From assembly GCA_013368325.1 (NCBI GenBank), contig JAACJK010000075.1, positions 31,351 to 95,350 on the forward strand: a stretch of DNA of 64,000 bases, given 5' to 3'. The notes beneath the pieces are model-generated. The model made no database searches and was not told the origin of the DNA. It was given only the letters and a program-made list of their open reading frames with translations. The first letter of the stretch is position 1; the number at the start of each line of letters is the position of its first letter. The translations under genes were made by a program, and so were the position numbers. The stretch comes from Ephemerocybe angulata (taxonomy: Eukaryota > Basidiomycota > Agaricomycetes > Agaricales > Psathyrellaceae). This document shows, one piece after another, positions 46,043-56,363 of the stretch.

Positions 46043-46068
46043 GCCTTGAACCTTTCGTGGTGACCTCA
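46020..46068. repeat. Perfect 24-bp inverted repeat, 1-nt spacer
   Basis: TGAGGTCACCACGAAAGGTT plus CAAG (46020-46043), one C, then its exact reverse complement (46045-46068). It lies 212 bp upstream of the FunK1-E start. Copy C has only one arm. Confidence 0.9.
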
Positions 46069-46280
46069 GGCGAGTCCAGTGGCGTTGAGGATGTGGGAAC
46101 AATGCTAGCTGATGATTGATCCGAGGGCAACGCGCCTTGACCATGAACCACAACCGTCGACTCTCGTCTTGAAAGTTCTTTATATTTCTTCTCGTCCGCA
46201 AAGGCTCGCGACTCTGGAGCCTGAACTGCAACCACCGTCTGTAGTAGTATCTTGCTCGCCGCGTCTGTCAAACTAGCAGA

Positions 46281-49047
46281 ATGGACTCTTCCGAGTCAGA
46301 GGCTCGAATTGCCGACGCGATGGCCCAGGACTTGCGTCACTGTGAAGCCCAAATTTTCATCACACACTACCTCCCGACACCAAAGGAGGGCTTGGTGGAC
46401 AAGGTGCTCGACTCTCTGCTTGCTGACGGCGTCCTCAAGAAGACTTCCCGCACCAATTCTACGACTGATTCAAACTGCTTTCCTAACACCTATGGCGACC
46501 TCTCTGAGAATTCTTCCGGGGCATTTATCAGCAAGGTGCCATCCCATTTCGAGCGTATCATTGACGTTGGGGAGAGGATACGAGAGATTCTAGTGCAAGA
46601 GGCAAACTTATCTAGAAGCGGGTTATCTGAGCCACTTGAATCCGCCTCCTGCAATCCTCACCCGAGCCAGGCTCGTCCCTACGGCCACCCCGATCGCAGG
46701 TTCAGCTTTGGTAAGGATGTGGGCGACTTCAAAGTCGACGCTTGTCTACTAGATGGCGTTCACTGTCCACATGGCAGCGGGAGTAAGCTACCAACTCATC
46801 GGATTCTCGTTCCTCTCGAGGTTGCGCTTAAAGCGACGGAGGGAGATGTTAGACAGGTCCGTTCCACTTGCTAGTTCGCTGTGACCCAAAGGCTTACCGC
46901 ATGGTATAGAATCGAGAGAAACTATTCGCAGCTGTCAATAGTATTATGAACGGCGATGCTCGCCGTGATTTCGTGTATGGGGTGCGTCGACAGACATTGC
47001 GCTCCTGTGTACCATTGTTCATACGTTACCAGATAACCAATGAAGACGATCGTGTCTTCCTTTGGTACTTCTCTCGTACTCATTCGGTAAAGACGAGCTC
47101 TTTTAGCTTGGTGAAGGTACGCTTATCACTTGGTCACCCGTGTTCTGGTATTGAAACGAGACTGTGATACAGAATCCTGACCAGCTCGTTCGCGTCTTGG
47201 TTTCTTTGCTTTCGGCAAGTGACGAGGATCTAGGTCTCAACCCCAACATCGCCTTATACCCCGAGAAACACCCCAATCCTGGCTATATCTATCGGTTCCC
47301 AGGCGATTCTGCGGGCTCCAGCCGCTTCTTCAAGACGACGGGCGTCGTACAGGAAGCCAGTTCTGAAAGGCTATCCAGTGGGACAACCCGAGTGTGGAAG
47401 GCTGTCGAAGTCGCAAACTTTGAAGGCGACGAGTTGGTTCCTAACGTCGCACCGAAGGAGGTCATCATCAAGGACGTCTGGATCGATGCCAAGGCTGAGA
47501 CGGAGAAGGAAATCCAGGAGAAGGTCTTCAAAAGCATCGATGATTTTATTGAAGGTTCGCAGAGCTGGAGAGATCACCCTTGCTTGGCGGAGTTTGAGCC
47601 TTCCCAGCTATCCGACCTTGAGACCCTCGTTGCGAACAAGATGTATCGAGACCGATTCCTGCGGGTCCGTCAAGATCATCAATCTGGTATGCGCCCAGTC
47701 TCCATTACGCCGATAAAGACACAGAGGATCCAGTCGAAGTATCAACGTACGAAGACTTCTCAGACTGTACCTACTGGACAAGGCGACACCGACGCCGACA
47801 CGAGCCGGAAGATTCATGCTGAATTCACTCCGAAGAAGCGTTGTTTTTTCTTCTTCGATGATGTCTGCACTCGTGTGTCCCATGTTCCCTCACTAGGGGA
47901 CGCTATGACTGTCCTCAGACAAACATCTACAGGTCGGTCCATACATTATCTTCCCACTTTTGCATACCACTTACTGTGCCATTGTTCTAGTCCTTCTTCT
48001 CATGTTCTGCGCTGGGTGGGTCCACCGAGACATCAGCACTGGAAACATTCTGGCAATCGAAGAAGCGAATACCGGATGGTCATTGCAGTTGGCCGATCTC
48101 GAATACGCGAAACCATTCCCCAGCCCTGGGAAGAAGGCTACGGGAAACTGGACGACGGTATGCATGCCTCTACCGCCATGTAGACGTAGGCTCATGTTTT
48201 TATATTTCAGGGGACGCCCTATTTCATGGCAACCGAGCTTCAACTTGGATCCTATATCACTATGCCTGTTCATGTTGCTGGCAAAGCCCTGGCCGATGAC
48301 TCTGACTCTGACTCTGACGATGGTGATGGCGACGAGTCGGTGGAAATGTCCGGGAATTCTCGGCTGCAAGACGTCGTTCATAACCTTCAACACGATCTGG
48401 AGTCACTCTGGTGGATAGGATTCTACCTCACGACGATGAAAACGGGTCACCGGAAGTCATACTATTGGTGCATATCGAAGAAGATCTTTCAGGACCGCCT
48501 CGAAAGAAGAACGAATTCTCACAGGCATCAACTCTTGTTGGATCCGGAGAGCTTTCCCAAATCCCTCCGCAGGTCCTTTCATCCCGCTCTCTCAGACCTC
48601 GTGAGGGTTTGGAGAAGGCTCAGCACCAACTTTAAGCCGGAGTATGAGAAACGTTCGTTGGGCGATGTGACGGACAAATCGACATACGCGAATCTCGCTT
48701 GGCAATTCGTCTTGTTCTTCGATGCCCTCGAAAAGAGTCGGGAAGAGTGGGGTCCCATTCCGCTCATGGAAGCGGCAGATGAGTCCAAGAAGCGTGGGCG
48801 CGAAGAAGATGACGCGGGTGAAGCCAAAGGCGTGAATCCTGGGTCCGATCAACAAGAAGACACGGACGCTGGTCCTTCGGTGAAGCGTCCACGCGTGGCC
48901 ACTTCAACCCCTCTCCAAGACAACGAAGAAGGTGGGGATTTGTTTGATATCCTAATTGCAGGACCCACCTACGGTCCAGGCAAGCGTTCCAAGCAAGGAT
49001 CTCCTTCTGACAAATGGTTGCTTCGCGCCTCGTATCCTGTTCTATAA
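46281..49047 (+). CDS. FunK1 fungal-type protein kinase, copy E
   Basis: Starts MDSSESEARIADAMAQDLRH at ATG 46281. Splice sites that could be checked keep the frame, for example 47932/47991 (phase 1) and 48157/48211 (phase 0). Motifs: FITHYLPTPKEGLVDKVLDS, FKVDACLLDGVHCPH, IMNGDARRDFVYG, DDRVFLWYFSRTHS, VIIKDVWIDAKAETEKEIQE (beta3 lysine), KKRCFFFFDDVCTRVSHVP, GWVHRDISTGNILAIEEANT (catalytic loop), LQLADLEYAKPF (DFG position), GTPYFMATELQ, VVHNLQHDLESLWWIGFYL. The basic tail DESKKRGREEDD ... VKRPRV resembles a nuclear localisation signal. An acidic DDSDSDSDDGDGDES loop is inserted after the TELQ segment, unlike the other copies. It is convergent with the intact F-box gene. A 110-bp insertion and a 24-bp palindrome lie in its upstream region. 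Confidence 0.92.
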
Positions 49048-49154
49048 TAGATTCTGGTAGAACTGGGTTGTATTTGTATGATAGTGTAAATGAGTCATAC
49101 TGCTACAGTCTGCTACAGCCGGCTGCCTTGGACTGTAGACAGGGCCAGAGGGGA

Positions 49155-50692
49155 TCATGAGTGCCACTTGATCGATTGATCCCGCGCTACCTTGTATGAA
49201 AGATTCTTCCCTAAAAATTGGACATTTGCCAGCATATCAGTCCACTGCAAAACAAGGCGGTCATTGAGCACGTCGGCTAGCATGTGCGCGCCGTGCTCTA
49301 TCTCATGAGCCCCCATAATGTGTGATGGGTGGGTGTCTTCGGGGTCAGCCGCCATTATTTCGAGCGACCCCGGACGGAATCCCTGCGCCACCAATGTCCT
49401 GAACAGCATCTTAAGTTCACGCCATGCGGCCCGGGCCTGTTAAACATGAAAAAAGTCAGTATAGTACTCAATAGAAGGAGTTGATTTATGGGGACGCACG
49501 ATGTCTCTGGGAGGCTCTCTTAGCCTGATCTCCAAGGCGAGATCATAATCCTCATTACCCAGGACCCTCGGGTTGAAAAGGCCCTTTATAACACGATGAA
49601 CCCCTCGCAACGTCGTGGCAGACATGTTCTGCAGAGTGAGGGAGAGATAGACCGATTGCTCTTTCGAATACGCTTCCAGCGAGAGGTCTTTGCATAAAGT
49701 TTGTCCAAGCACAGACTGATCGCGCATGGGCCAACGACACGCATCGGAGAAGTTCGACGCCCCAGTTGTAGACCAGGGTGTGTTGAAGTCATATATGAAA
49801 ACATTCAATGACCTCTCAGACTCGACATTTGAGGCGCAGCCGGTCCAGGTGCCAGTGGGATCTAGCCCTATCATTAAGGGCATGGTCGTGTTTGGGTTAG
49901 GCGGAGGTGGCCTGTACATAAATGCCGCTGAGTCCGGATCCCAAACTCCAAGGACGTCGAGGTTAGGGTATCGGAGAAGCCAGGAAGGGAAAACATCAAA
50001 GTGTGGGACATGCGTTTGCACAATGAGGAGCGTACGCAGGGATGGCTTTCCAGATAGAGACCTGTGAAATGTGAGATACGGGGAAATAAACATCAAGATG
50101 AAGAGACGTACTCTAGTGCGTAGCTCAAGCTATCATCTATGTCTTCAGTCCTGCTTTCATTCCCAGCTTTGAATGAGAAGACGACTATGTTGTCCATATT
50201 CTGGCACGCGTCATCGAGGAAACCGGTTATGAATTTGGCCATGTAGTCATCATCTTGCATGATGGACCCGTCGTCCGATACGCTCTCAGATTCTGAGGCT
50301 AATTCCTTACCAGCCACTGGCTCTAAGTCCTGAGCTCGAGACTCTGCCGCCGGGTCTGCAACCTCCTCACTGGTGGCCGATTCATCCTCGCTTTCGGAAG
50401 GGTCATTGTACTCATCTGGGAGCGTGACGGCGAGAGTCCGAACGAGGTTCGCCTTTGCCTTGTTAAGCGCCAGCGTCATGAGGCAAGCGAAGGACTGAGG
50501 GCGACGGTGGTGCACAGAGATCGTCCCGTAGAGGAGTCGGTCTGCTTCGCTATGGAATGCGGTTGACGTTCGGCTCATGGACTCCAGAGCCGGCGCATCA
50601 CAGAAGGAGAGGACCATTCTCTTGAGTTCCTCGGGGAGGCCTGAAAACGATGGGGATGCCATTTTGAGGCCTAAAAGCGATGAGGCTGCCAT
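49155..50692 (-). CDS. F-box protein, intact paralogue
   Basis: Three main exons on the minus strand. The first (from ATG 50692) has the F-box LSGLPEELKRMVLSFCDAPA and RTSTAFHSEADRLLYGTISV, then an acidic linker (SEDESATSEEVADPAAE). A GTACGT donor follows LSYALEY. Exon two reads SLSGKPSLRTLLIVQTHVPH and PSWLLRYPNLDVLGVWDPDS through to REPPRDIV, then a GTGCGT donor. The last exon, RAAWRELKMLFRTLVAQGFR onward, stops at 49155. It is a predicted SCF substrate receptor. FunK1-E lies tail to tail with it, and the pair was duplicated together. A TATA box lies 80 nt upstream. Confidence 0.85.
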
Positions 50693-50771
50693 TTTGTGCC
50701 AGTGAGTGTTTATCGTGCTGTCGGGTGGACGGATGGAGGGGAGAATGATTTTTGAAGACTGTAAAGTGGTC

Positions 50772-50779
50772 TTTATATA
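50772..50779 (-). promoter_or_regulatory. TATA box of F-box gene 49155-50692
   Basis: TATATAAA on the minus strand, 80 nt upstream of ATG 50692. It is conserved in the duplicated relic (25280-25286). Confidence 0.5.
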
Positions 50780-51434
50780 CCACAGGAAGGCAGCTCGTCA
50801 GCAGGATAACAAAACCTGCATGAGCAGAGGACTACTATTGGAAAATCATCACAATAGGCAAAGCAAAGGACGTAGCGACGAGGCATGGCGACGAAGCATG
50901 GTGCTGCCGACGGATCCGTCAGGCTGCCAGTGAGCCGCGGATGGGGTACGTTGATTATCATGGGCCAGGCCTCGGGCTCTATGTTAGTCGTTTCGATGGG
51001 GCACACAATTATTGTCAATTAACGCACCGCACTCGGTGGTGTTGAGAACGAGAGGACGAAGGGTTCGCCTTGGCCGTCATTGCACCGCTTGCCAAGTCCA
51101 CTTTGGATACAAATCTGGCCGGGATCGAGCTGTTATTCAAAAGCATTGTCAATTGTCTGCAACAAGTGCCCGCCATCACAATAGGCCACAAAGCGAGGGA
51201 AGGGTAGCAACGAGGCACGGCGACGAAGGATGGTGGTCCTGCATGGACCACCGACGGATTTCGGCCCCGCACTCCAATTATCAAGGCGAGTGGATCCAGG
51301 ATTGCGGTCAGCCCAAGAAGGGGTAAGCATGTCGATTAGGGCCAAAGCCTCGAGCTGCAGCTAAAATTGACCACTATCCCTGGACACTGAAAGTGGGAAG
51401 GTTCTGTCCGTACTCGATCTTTTTGTTGGGCCAG
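50780..51434. other. Noncoding spacer shared by the duplication
   Basis: About 650 bp, matched in inverted form by the region around 24620-25260. No gene recognised. Confidence 0.5.
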
Positions 51435-51760
51435 CTCAATCTTGCCTATATATAGTAATCACCTTCCTATTTGGGAATGCTTACGTAGGTGTGTTTACAT
51501 ATCGTATATATCGTATCGTATATATGTTAGGGTGGTCGCTCCTGGTGATGGGTGGGCTCAATCTTGCCTATAAATGGTAATCGCCTTTACGCTTACGCAG
51601 TGTTTTGACACATCCCTGTTCGTATGGGTGGTCTCTCCTTTCTCCTTGTGATGGAGGGTGATGGTGGGCTCAATGTTGCCTATATATGGTAGTCGCCTTT
51701 ATACGCTTACGCAGTGTTTTTGACACGTTCCTGTGGGTGGTCTCGATTTTGCCTTTCCTA
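51435..51760. repeat. Three degenerate tandem repeats, unit about 115 bp
   Basis: GCTCAATCTTGCCTATA-like starts occur at 51435, 51556 and 51668 (offsets 121 and 112). Each is followed by GGTAATCGCCTT-like text; the last two also share ACGCTTACGCAGTGTTTT. Confidence 0.75.
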
Positions 51761-51909
51761 TATGTATGTGGCAGCCATCTTTCTGCCCGGTATTGAATTA
51801 CATGATCATCGTCTAACTCACAGAGAAAAGCCAGAAAAGAAAAAATGGATCCAGATTCGTACTTTGTGCTTGAGGCTCGCTCCTTCCCCGGAGTGGCTCC
51901 GGAGTTCGC

Positions 51910-52737
51910 CTAACTTGAATTCCTGACGGTCTTCTTGTTTCCTCGTCCTCTCCCTTCCCTCGCTGTCTTCGGTCCTTCGACCCGTTCCTTATGCCGCGCC
52001 GATCTGCGGGGTCGCTCGTTTTGGATACCTGTGGGACGTTCTTCGGCCGACCTTTTGCGCTTTCTGATTGGTGTGGACTCTTGTTCAGTAGAGTCACCTT
52101 GGCCCGGTGTGGTTTCAGGCTCGAAACGTAAGACTGGATGGAGGTAGTCGGGTCGCTCGGTGGGGTCGGGCGTCTCGGGGCTCGGCTGCCTCATACGTTT
52201 GTAGCAGAGGCTGGGGCATCTTGAGAACGTCAGCGACTTGCTTCTCCAGTCTATCAGTGGGTTATGTCGGGATAGCCAGGCAAAGCCCAGTATCACAGGA
52301 TGGTTTAGAGCTGTGACGTAGAAGCAGATGTCCTCGGTGTGGTTGTGGATTTGTACTGTCACGGTGCATGTCGACAAAATGCAGCCCGAGGTGTTCTCTG
52401 ATCCGTCGGCGTTGTATATGCTCAGCGGACTAGAGAGGTCTCGGATGGGGAGGCGGTAGAGATCGACGAAGCCTTTGTCCATGTAGCAGTTGGTAGCGCC
52501 GCTGTCTACCAAGGCTGCTATGGATATGCTGGTACCGCTGTGCCGGTGCTTGAAGATCGTGTTGAGGAGCATCGATGTACTTGATCCTACCGGTTCGGCG
52601 TCTGTGCTGTCTTCGAGCATGGCGGGAGGAATCTGTTTTGGATGAGTTGCTGCTCGTGTTTGTCGGGCGTTGAAACGTTGACTTACTGTGTCGCGCCTCG
52701 TTAGGTCGTAGTTAGGGCCGTGGGGGTTGGGCTTCAT
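51910..52737 (-). CDS. Stand-alone retropepsin-like aspartic protease (Ty3-type derived)
   Basis: A 275-codon frame with the hallmarks of a Ty3-type retroviral-like aspartic protease: ALVDSGATNCYMDKGFV holds the catalytic DSG (Asp at about residue 78), and NHPVILGFAWLSRHNPLIDW is the second conserved region. There is no reverse transcriptase or integrase downstream. A basic tail (RKRKRSAEERP, RPRRSARHKERV, RGRGNKKTVRN) ends the protein. A 54-nt segment at 52633-52686 has a GTAAGT donor and an AAAACAG acceptor and a length divisible by three, so spliced and unspliced forms are both in frame. It could be a fragment of a gypsy element or a domesticated protease; no LTRs were seen nearby. Tandem repeats lie just downstream. 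Confidence 0.75.
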   Translation of the reverse strand: MKPNPHGPNYDLTRRDTVSQRFNARQTRAATHPKQIPPAMLEDSTDAEPVGSSTSMLLNTIFKHRHSGTSISIAALVDSGATNCYMDKGFVDLYRLPIRDLSSPLSIYNADGSENTSGCILSTCTVTVQIHNHTEDICFYVTALNHPVILGFAWLSRHNPLIDWRSKSLTFSRCPSLCYKRMRQPSPETPDPTERPDYLHPVLRFEPETTPGQGDSTEQESTPIRKRKRSAEERPTGIQNERPRRSARHKERVEGPKTAREGRGRGNKKTVRNSS

Positions 52738-53094
52738 CCTGTGTTTGCTCTGGTCTTCGGTCGAACGTCAAGACTCAAGCGAGAGGGTCGAGTCTGTCCT
52801 TCGATATGCATGTTCTACGGACTTTAAGTAGTCGGTCGGTTGAGTGAGATGCGGTTTGGTCTACGGTGTATGGTGCTGACTTTCGCCACACGCCTAGGGT
52901 ATGTACCTATAGAGCATGAGAATGTTACGTCACACACACACGTCAAAGGGTATACACCATGGCGTGATGTAACTTCCCTAAGGTGCTTACCTTTACCCGC
53001 TACTCTAGCAGACAGGCCATAGATGCGTACCATGTTTGGGAGCGCTTTTAAGGCAGCGTCCCTTGAATTCATATCATTAACTTTCTGCCTTACG
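52738..53094. other. Divergent intergenic region
   Basis: 357 bp between the starts of the protease ORF and the F-box gene. No TATA box clear to me. An in-frame ATG at 53023 extends the F-box frame but adds non-conserved hydrophobic residues. Confidence 0.45.
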
Positions 53095-54723
53095 ATGTCC
53101 TCCTCTTTGTCGTTCACTTCGTTGGGTTTCCCGCGCGCCAGAACGGAGTCCGCCGTCGACCCTCTCCTCGCCAATAACGATGCGCCCAGCCAGGTTCAGG
53201 CCGACTGCGTCCAGTATCGGATCGCCACCCTCACACGCCAGATGGATATGCTGGTCGAACACCTGGCTCAGGTGGAAGAAGAACTCAAGGGGTACCGATC
53301 GATTCTCTCCCCCATCCGGAGGTTGCCTCTGGAGATACTCGGCGAGATCTTCAAGTATAACTTTCCTACGTTCCTCAACTCCTTCGATAGGAAAAGGCTG
53401 CGCAATTTGGGTAGAGTCTGCCAAAGGTGGAGAGACGCCTTGAGGAGCGTTCCCTCCCTTTGGAAAGGGGTCATCTTGGGGGCATGCGACTGTCGACCTC
53501 GGGACTCGAGGAAGGCGAATCGTCGACATGCTGGAGATTACGACAGTATGGTGGGGTGGCTCGGCAGGGCAGGTGGGAGTCCTAAGGGGGTCATATACAG
53601 CTCGCACGCGTCGCGGTGCCGGTGCGTGCCCGGAAGTCGGTGCCTGGCCATTAACCCAACGTTGGTCAGGTTGATCAAAGACGGTCCTCCTCTGGATCAC
53701 CTCTCCCTCCAGTTATCTGGTAATAATTGCTTCAGGAGCTGGGTGGGCGCTCTGGAGCCCGCTCCAGGCTCTTCCCTCAACCCGCTGCGCTCCATCCGCT
53801 CCTTTTCTGTGGAATTCACAAACGATGCGCGCCAAGAGTGGGACGACGGGGACGATCCAGCGTCGTCCGTGTTCACCCTCCTCCCGCCTGTTCAGGCTCT
53901 CGCTCTTTATCTCCCATATCGTGAAGACTCGTTCGATAACGGCGTGGACCCCTCGGATTGCCCGATTTATATCCCCCCTACCGTTCTCAACCCTTTGGTC
54001 TCCCTTACCATTCGATGGGATTGGGAGGGGAGGCGGTTGCTCGACGTGTTGGTTCACTGTACCGCCCTCGAAAAGTTCACTCTCAATTTAAACCGCAGTC
54101 AACCTTTCGGCGGGAGCCTGCCTTACGCTCCTGTGGTTCTTGGGGCCTTGCAGACGATTAGGATCATCAAGGGGGGGATTCGATTGTTGGACTTCCTCCG
54201 GACGCCCGCGCTCGTGTCCCTCGATTTGGAGCTCGCCATCGATCGTGCCGATACAATTACGTTGCCTGACCAGTTGAAGGGCTTTCTGCAGGCGTCGGAG
54301 GTGGTGGGAAGGCTCAGATACTTGCGAATCTGCGAGATGGTTGGAGCTCCCGGGACCATTACGCTCGTCTTACCGCCTCTTTCCTCGCTGCGGCACCTGG
54401 TGCTGGACAGTTCCACCGCCACCGGCTACTATTTCGGACCTTCAAGCCTTCGGTCCATTAATCCGAGGTTCCCCGCTCTGCGACGCTTGGAGTTATTGAA
54501 TCTCAAGCGGAGCCCTACTACGTTGACGCACGAGATCCAGTTCCTGCACCGAAGAGCCACAGAGGAGCGGTGTATGATAACTGTCTCGTACGCTAAAGAA
54601 CCTCTAGTACCCACTGAGTACGACCTGGCGTATCGTATTCGAGCAGAGAGGTGTAGATCTGTCCTTTCGGTGGAGGTAGTTCCGGGAGTCGCCTACGATG
54701 CGCAACGCCAGCTTACTCTGTAG
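53095..54723 (+). CDS. Agaricomycete-type F-box protein
   Basis: One exon, 542 residues from ATG 53095 (MSSSLSFTSLGFPRARTESA). The ATG at 53023 would add 24 residues. The layout is the common Agaricomycete one: a short coiled coil at about 40-70 (ATLTRQMDMLVEHLAQVEEE), then SPIRRLPLEILGEIFKYNFP with RNLGRVCQRWRDALRSVPSL and WKGV as the F-box (about 72-125). A long C-terminal part follows with loosely leucine-rich units (LVSLTIRWDWEGRRLLDVLV, LPPLSSLRHLVLDSSTATGY, FPALRRLELLNLKRSP). It probably recruits unknown targets to SCF. These genes are highly expanded in the group, so orthology is not assignable. Confidence 0.88.
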   Translation: MSSSLSFTSLGFPRARTESAVDPLLANNDAPSQVQADCVQYRIATLTRQMDMLVEHLAQVEEELKGYRSILSPIRRLPLEILGEIFKYNFPTFLNSFDRKRLRNLGRVCQRWRDALRSVPSLWKGVILGACDCRPRDSRKANRRHAGDYDSMVGWLGRAGGSPKGVIYSSHASRCRCVPGSRCLAINPTLVRLIKDGPPLDHLSLQLSGNNCFRSWVGALEPAPGSSLNPLRSIRSFSVEFTNDARQEWDDGDDPASSVFTLLPPVQALALYLPYREDSFDNGVDPSDCPIYIPPTVLNPLVSLTIRWDWEGRRLLDVLVHCTALEKFTLNLNRSQPFGGSLPYAPVVLGALQTIRIIKGGIRLLDFLRTPALVSLDLELAIDRADTITLPDQLKGFLQASEVVGRLRYLRICEMVGAPGTITLVLPPLSSLRHLVLDSSTATGYYFGPSSLRSINPRFPALRRLELLNLKRSPTTLTHEIQFLHRRATEERCMITVSYAKEPLVPTEYDLAYRIRAERCRSVLSVEVVPGVAYDAQRQLTL

Positions 54724-55476
54724 TGTTCCGAGTTTCTTGTAGACTTCAGCGTCGTGCTTGCCGGTCACGCGACTATTTGGACTCGTTTTGTAACACTCTT
54801 CTTGACGATTGTACTGTATTTTATACTCTGAATATACTTTGGTTCCGAACTCGAGCACCTTTGAGTTGGCCGTCTCCTTACCTAAGTACTTCGTGCTCGG
54901 GGTTCGACTTGAGCTTTTCGATCAAGTGGTTGGTAGAATTAAACACATGGAATAGGTGCGTAGTCGATTTGCCGTGATTGTCCCTCTTTTTCCAGATTAC
55001 CTTCGCGTATTGAGTGTATTTAGCTCGTAGATAAGAGAGATTACATATGATTATCGCGTCAACTTTACTCGATAACAGTTTTTAGGCCTAAAAGTTATTC
55101 TACGAGACATACTGTATATTAAAGGAGATAATCCACCAGCAAGTGGAGAGTGGAACAGCATAGGTTGTAGAAGAGAAATTCGGGCGCCTAATAACCATGG
55201 GTTGCCGAGCGCGGCGGTGCTTTCGCTTACAAAGAACCCACTTTTGGCCACGGCTGTTCACCTGCCGAAGTCGCGTCATTCTCGGCATCGGAGTCGTCGG
55301 AACAGGGCCTAAGGCATGGTACTCACCTTCGTCCTATGGTGCTCACCTTTTGGCGTCACGTCGCGAGGTGGTAGGGTGTCAATCTGTGTTGCGCTAAATA
55401 CAGTGTAATCTTAGCCAATATAAAGTTCGTATATTTTGTAGCCTTCGTTCCGCAGTGTAGCCGTCCAGCTCCCCCC
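54724..55476. other. Intergenic region
   Basis: 753 bp without a recognised gene. It contains a perfect 14-bp palindrome TTTTAGGCCTAAAA at 55080-55093. Confidence 0.5.
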
Positions 55477-56284
55477 ATGCCTCCACTTACTCCAGACCCG
55501 TTTTATGGACAAGAGGCTCGAGCTCGGCTTTGTTCTCGGTTCATCATCCACGTGTTTGGCTGCCCTGAGGACCATCCCACCAAGGGTCGCGTTTTTCTTC
55601 CCGCCCTCCCTTTATATATCGCGAAGATCCTCTGGGGTGCCGCTTTACAACCCTGTATCTCAACCCTGGCCCTCGTTTTGAATCTTGATACTGAGGCTCA
55701 AGGCGCGGATCCCCAGCTCGCACGGTAATTCGGGCCATCGGCTTTTTGTCTCAGCCATTATGATCGCCACCAAGACGCTGGTTGATGAAACATACACCAA
55801 CAAATCTTGGAAACAGATCATCGGTCCTGGCTTTTCTCTTCGAGAACTGAACCAGATGGAGCGGGAGATGTGTAGGTTCTTGGAGTGGGATTTTCTCGTG
55901 GAAAATCAGGACCTTATCGCGTTTGAGAAGATCGTTGTTGCGGGGTTCTCTCGGGATAGCCGCGACTACCCGATCATTCCGTTGGCGCTAATTTCAAAGC
56001 GCTTCAGACAAGCGCTGAGCATCGGGCACAGTGAGTACTTGTGTCTCCGGCGTTATGTTGCTCATTTCGATTGATCCTGATTAGTGTCGGAAGTAGTGTG
56101 CCGTCGTCCTGATCGGGGGACCCAAGAACCTACTCCGCTGCCTAGCGGTCATAGAGAGGGCCCTACGCGCGATCAGATAGATCCACAAACGCCGGAGTTC
56201 GGGGCGAGTGCAGTAGAACAGCCGCGCCGGCCGCACCCTCTCGCGCCTGACATGTACTCCAGGGTAGTTCCGTCGACGTATTGA
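55477..56284 (+). pseudogene. Pho80/PCL-type cyclin gene with a frameshift
   Basis: Cyclin N-terminal domain of the Agaricomycete Pho80/PCL-like type. From ATG 55477: PPLTPDPFYGQEARARLCSR, FIIHVFGCPED, LPALPLYIAKILWGAALQPC, STLALVL. The family sequence then continues in the next frame (ILRLKARIPSSHGNSGHRLF, VSAIMIATKTLVDETYTNKS, WKQIIGPGFSLRELNQMERE, MCRFLEWDFLV). The switch is near 55675-55690, where no intron signals fit, so a one-base change is likely. A GTGAGT/GATTAG intron (about 56030-56083) joins a final exon MSEVVCRRPDRGTQEPTPLP to the stop at 56284. It lies tail to tail with the Helitron ORF. A sequencing error could also explain the shift. Confidence 0.75.
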
Positions 56285-56363
56285 TCTATTGATCTCAGAT
56301 CTGTGGTACATGATAGTCGTATTTTCCCGTAGATCATGTAGACCTTCGCATGCTCTTTGTATG

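Larger units (their letters stand above)
45241..51350 (+). repeat. Segmental duplication, parent-like copy of 24620-29618
   Basis: Holds the 3' end of the 40930-45301 gene, FunK1-E, the intact F-box gene and the spacer beyond it. The inverted partner has the same order. The left boundary lies inside the last exon of the big gene (GCCGCCTGTGCCGAAGATTC), so this copy is likely the source. The right boundary is approximate. Confidence 0.85.

Noticed and set aside
53023..53094. Earlier ATG of the F-box gene at 53023
   Set aside because: Adds 24 non-conserved hydrophobic residues. ATG 53095 fits the usual N-terminus length better, though the longer form is possible.
55080..55093. Palindrome TTTTAGGCCTAAAA as a possible Helitron 3' hairpin
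   Set aside because: Nothing like a CTRR end at the expected distance, and too AT-rich and short to assign.
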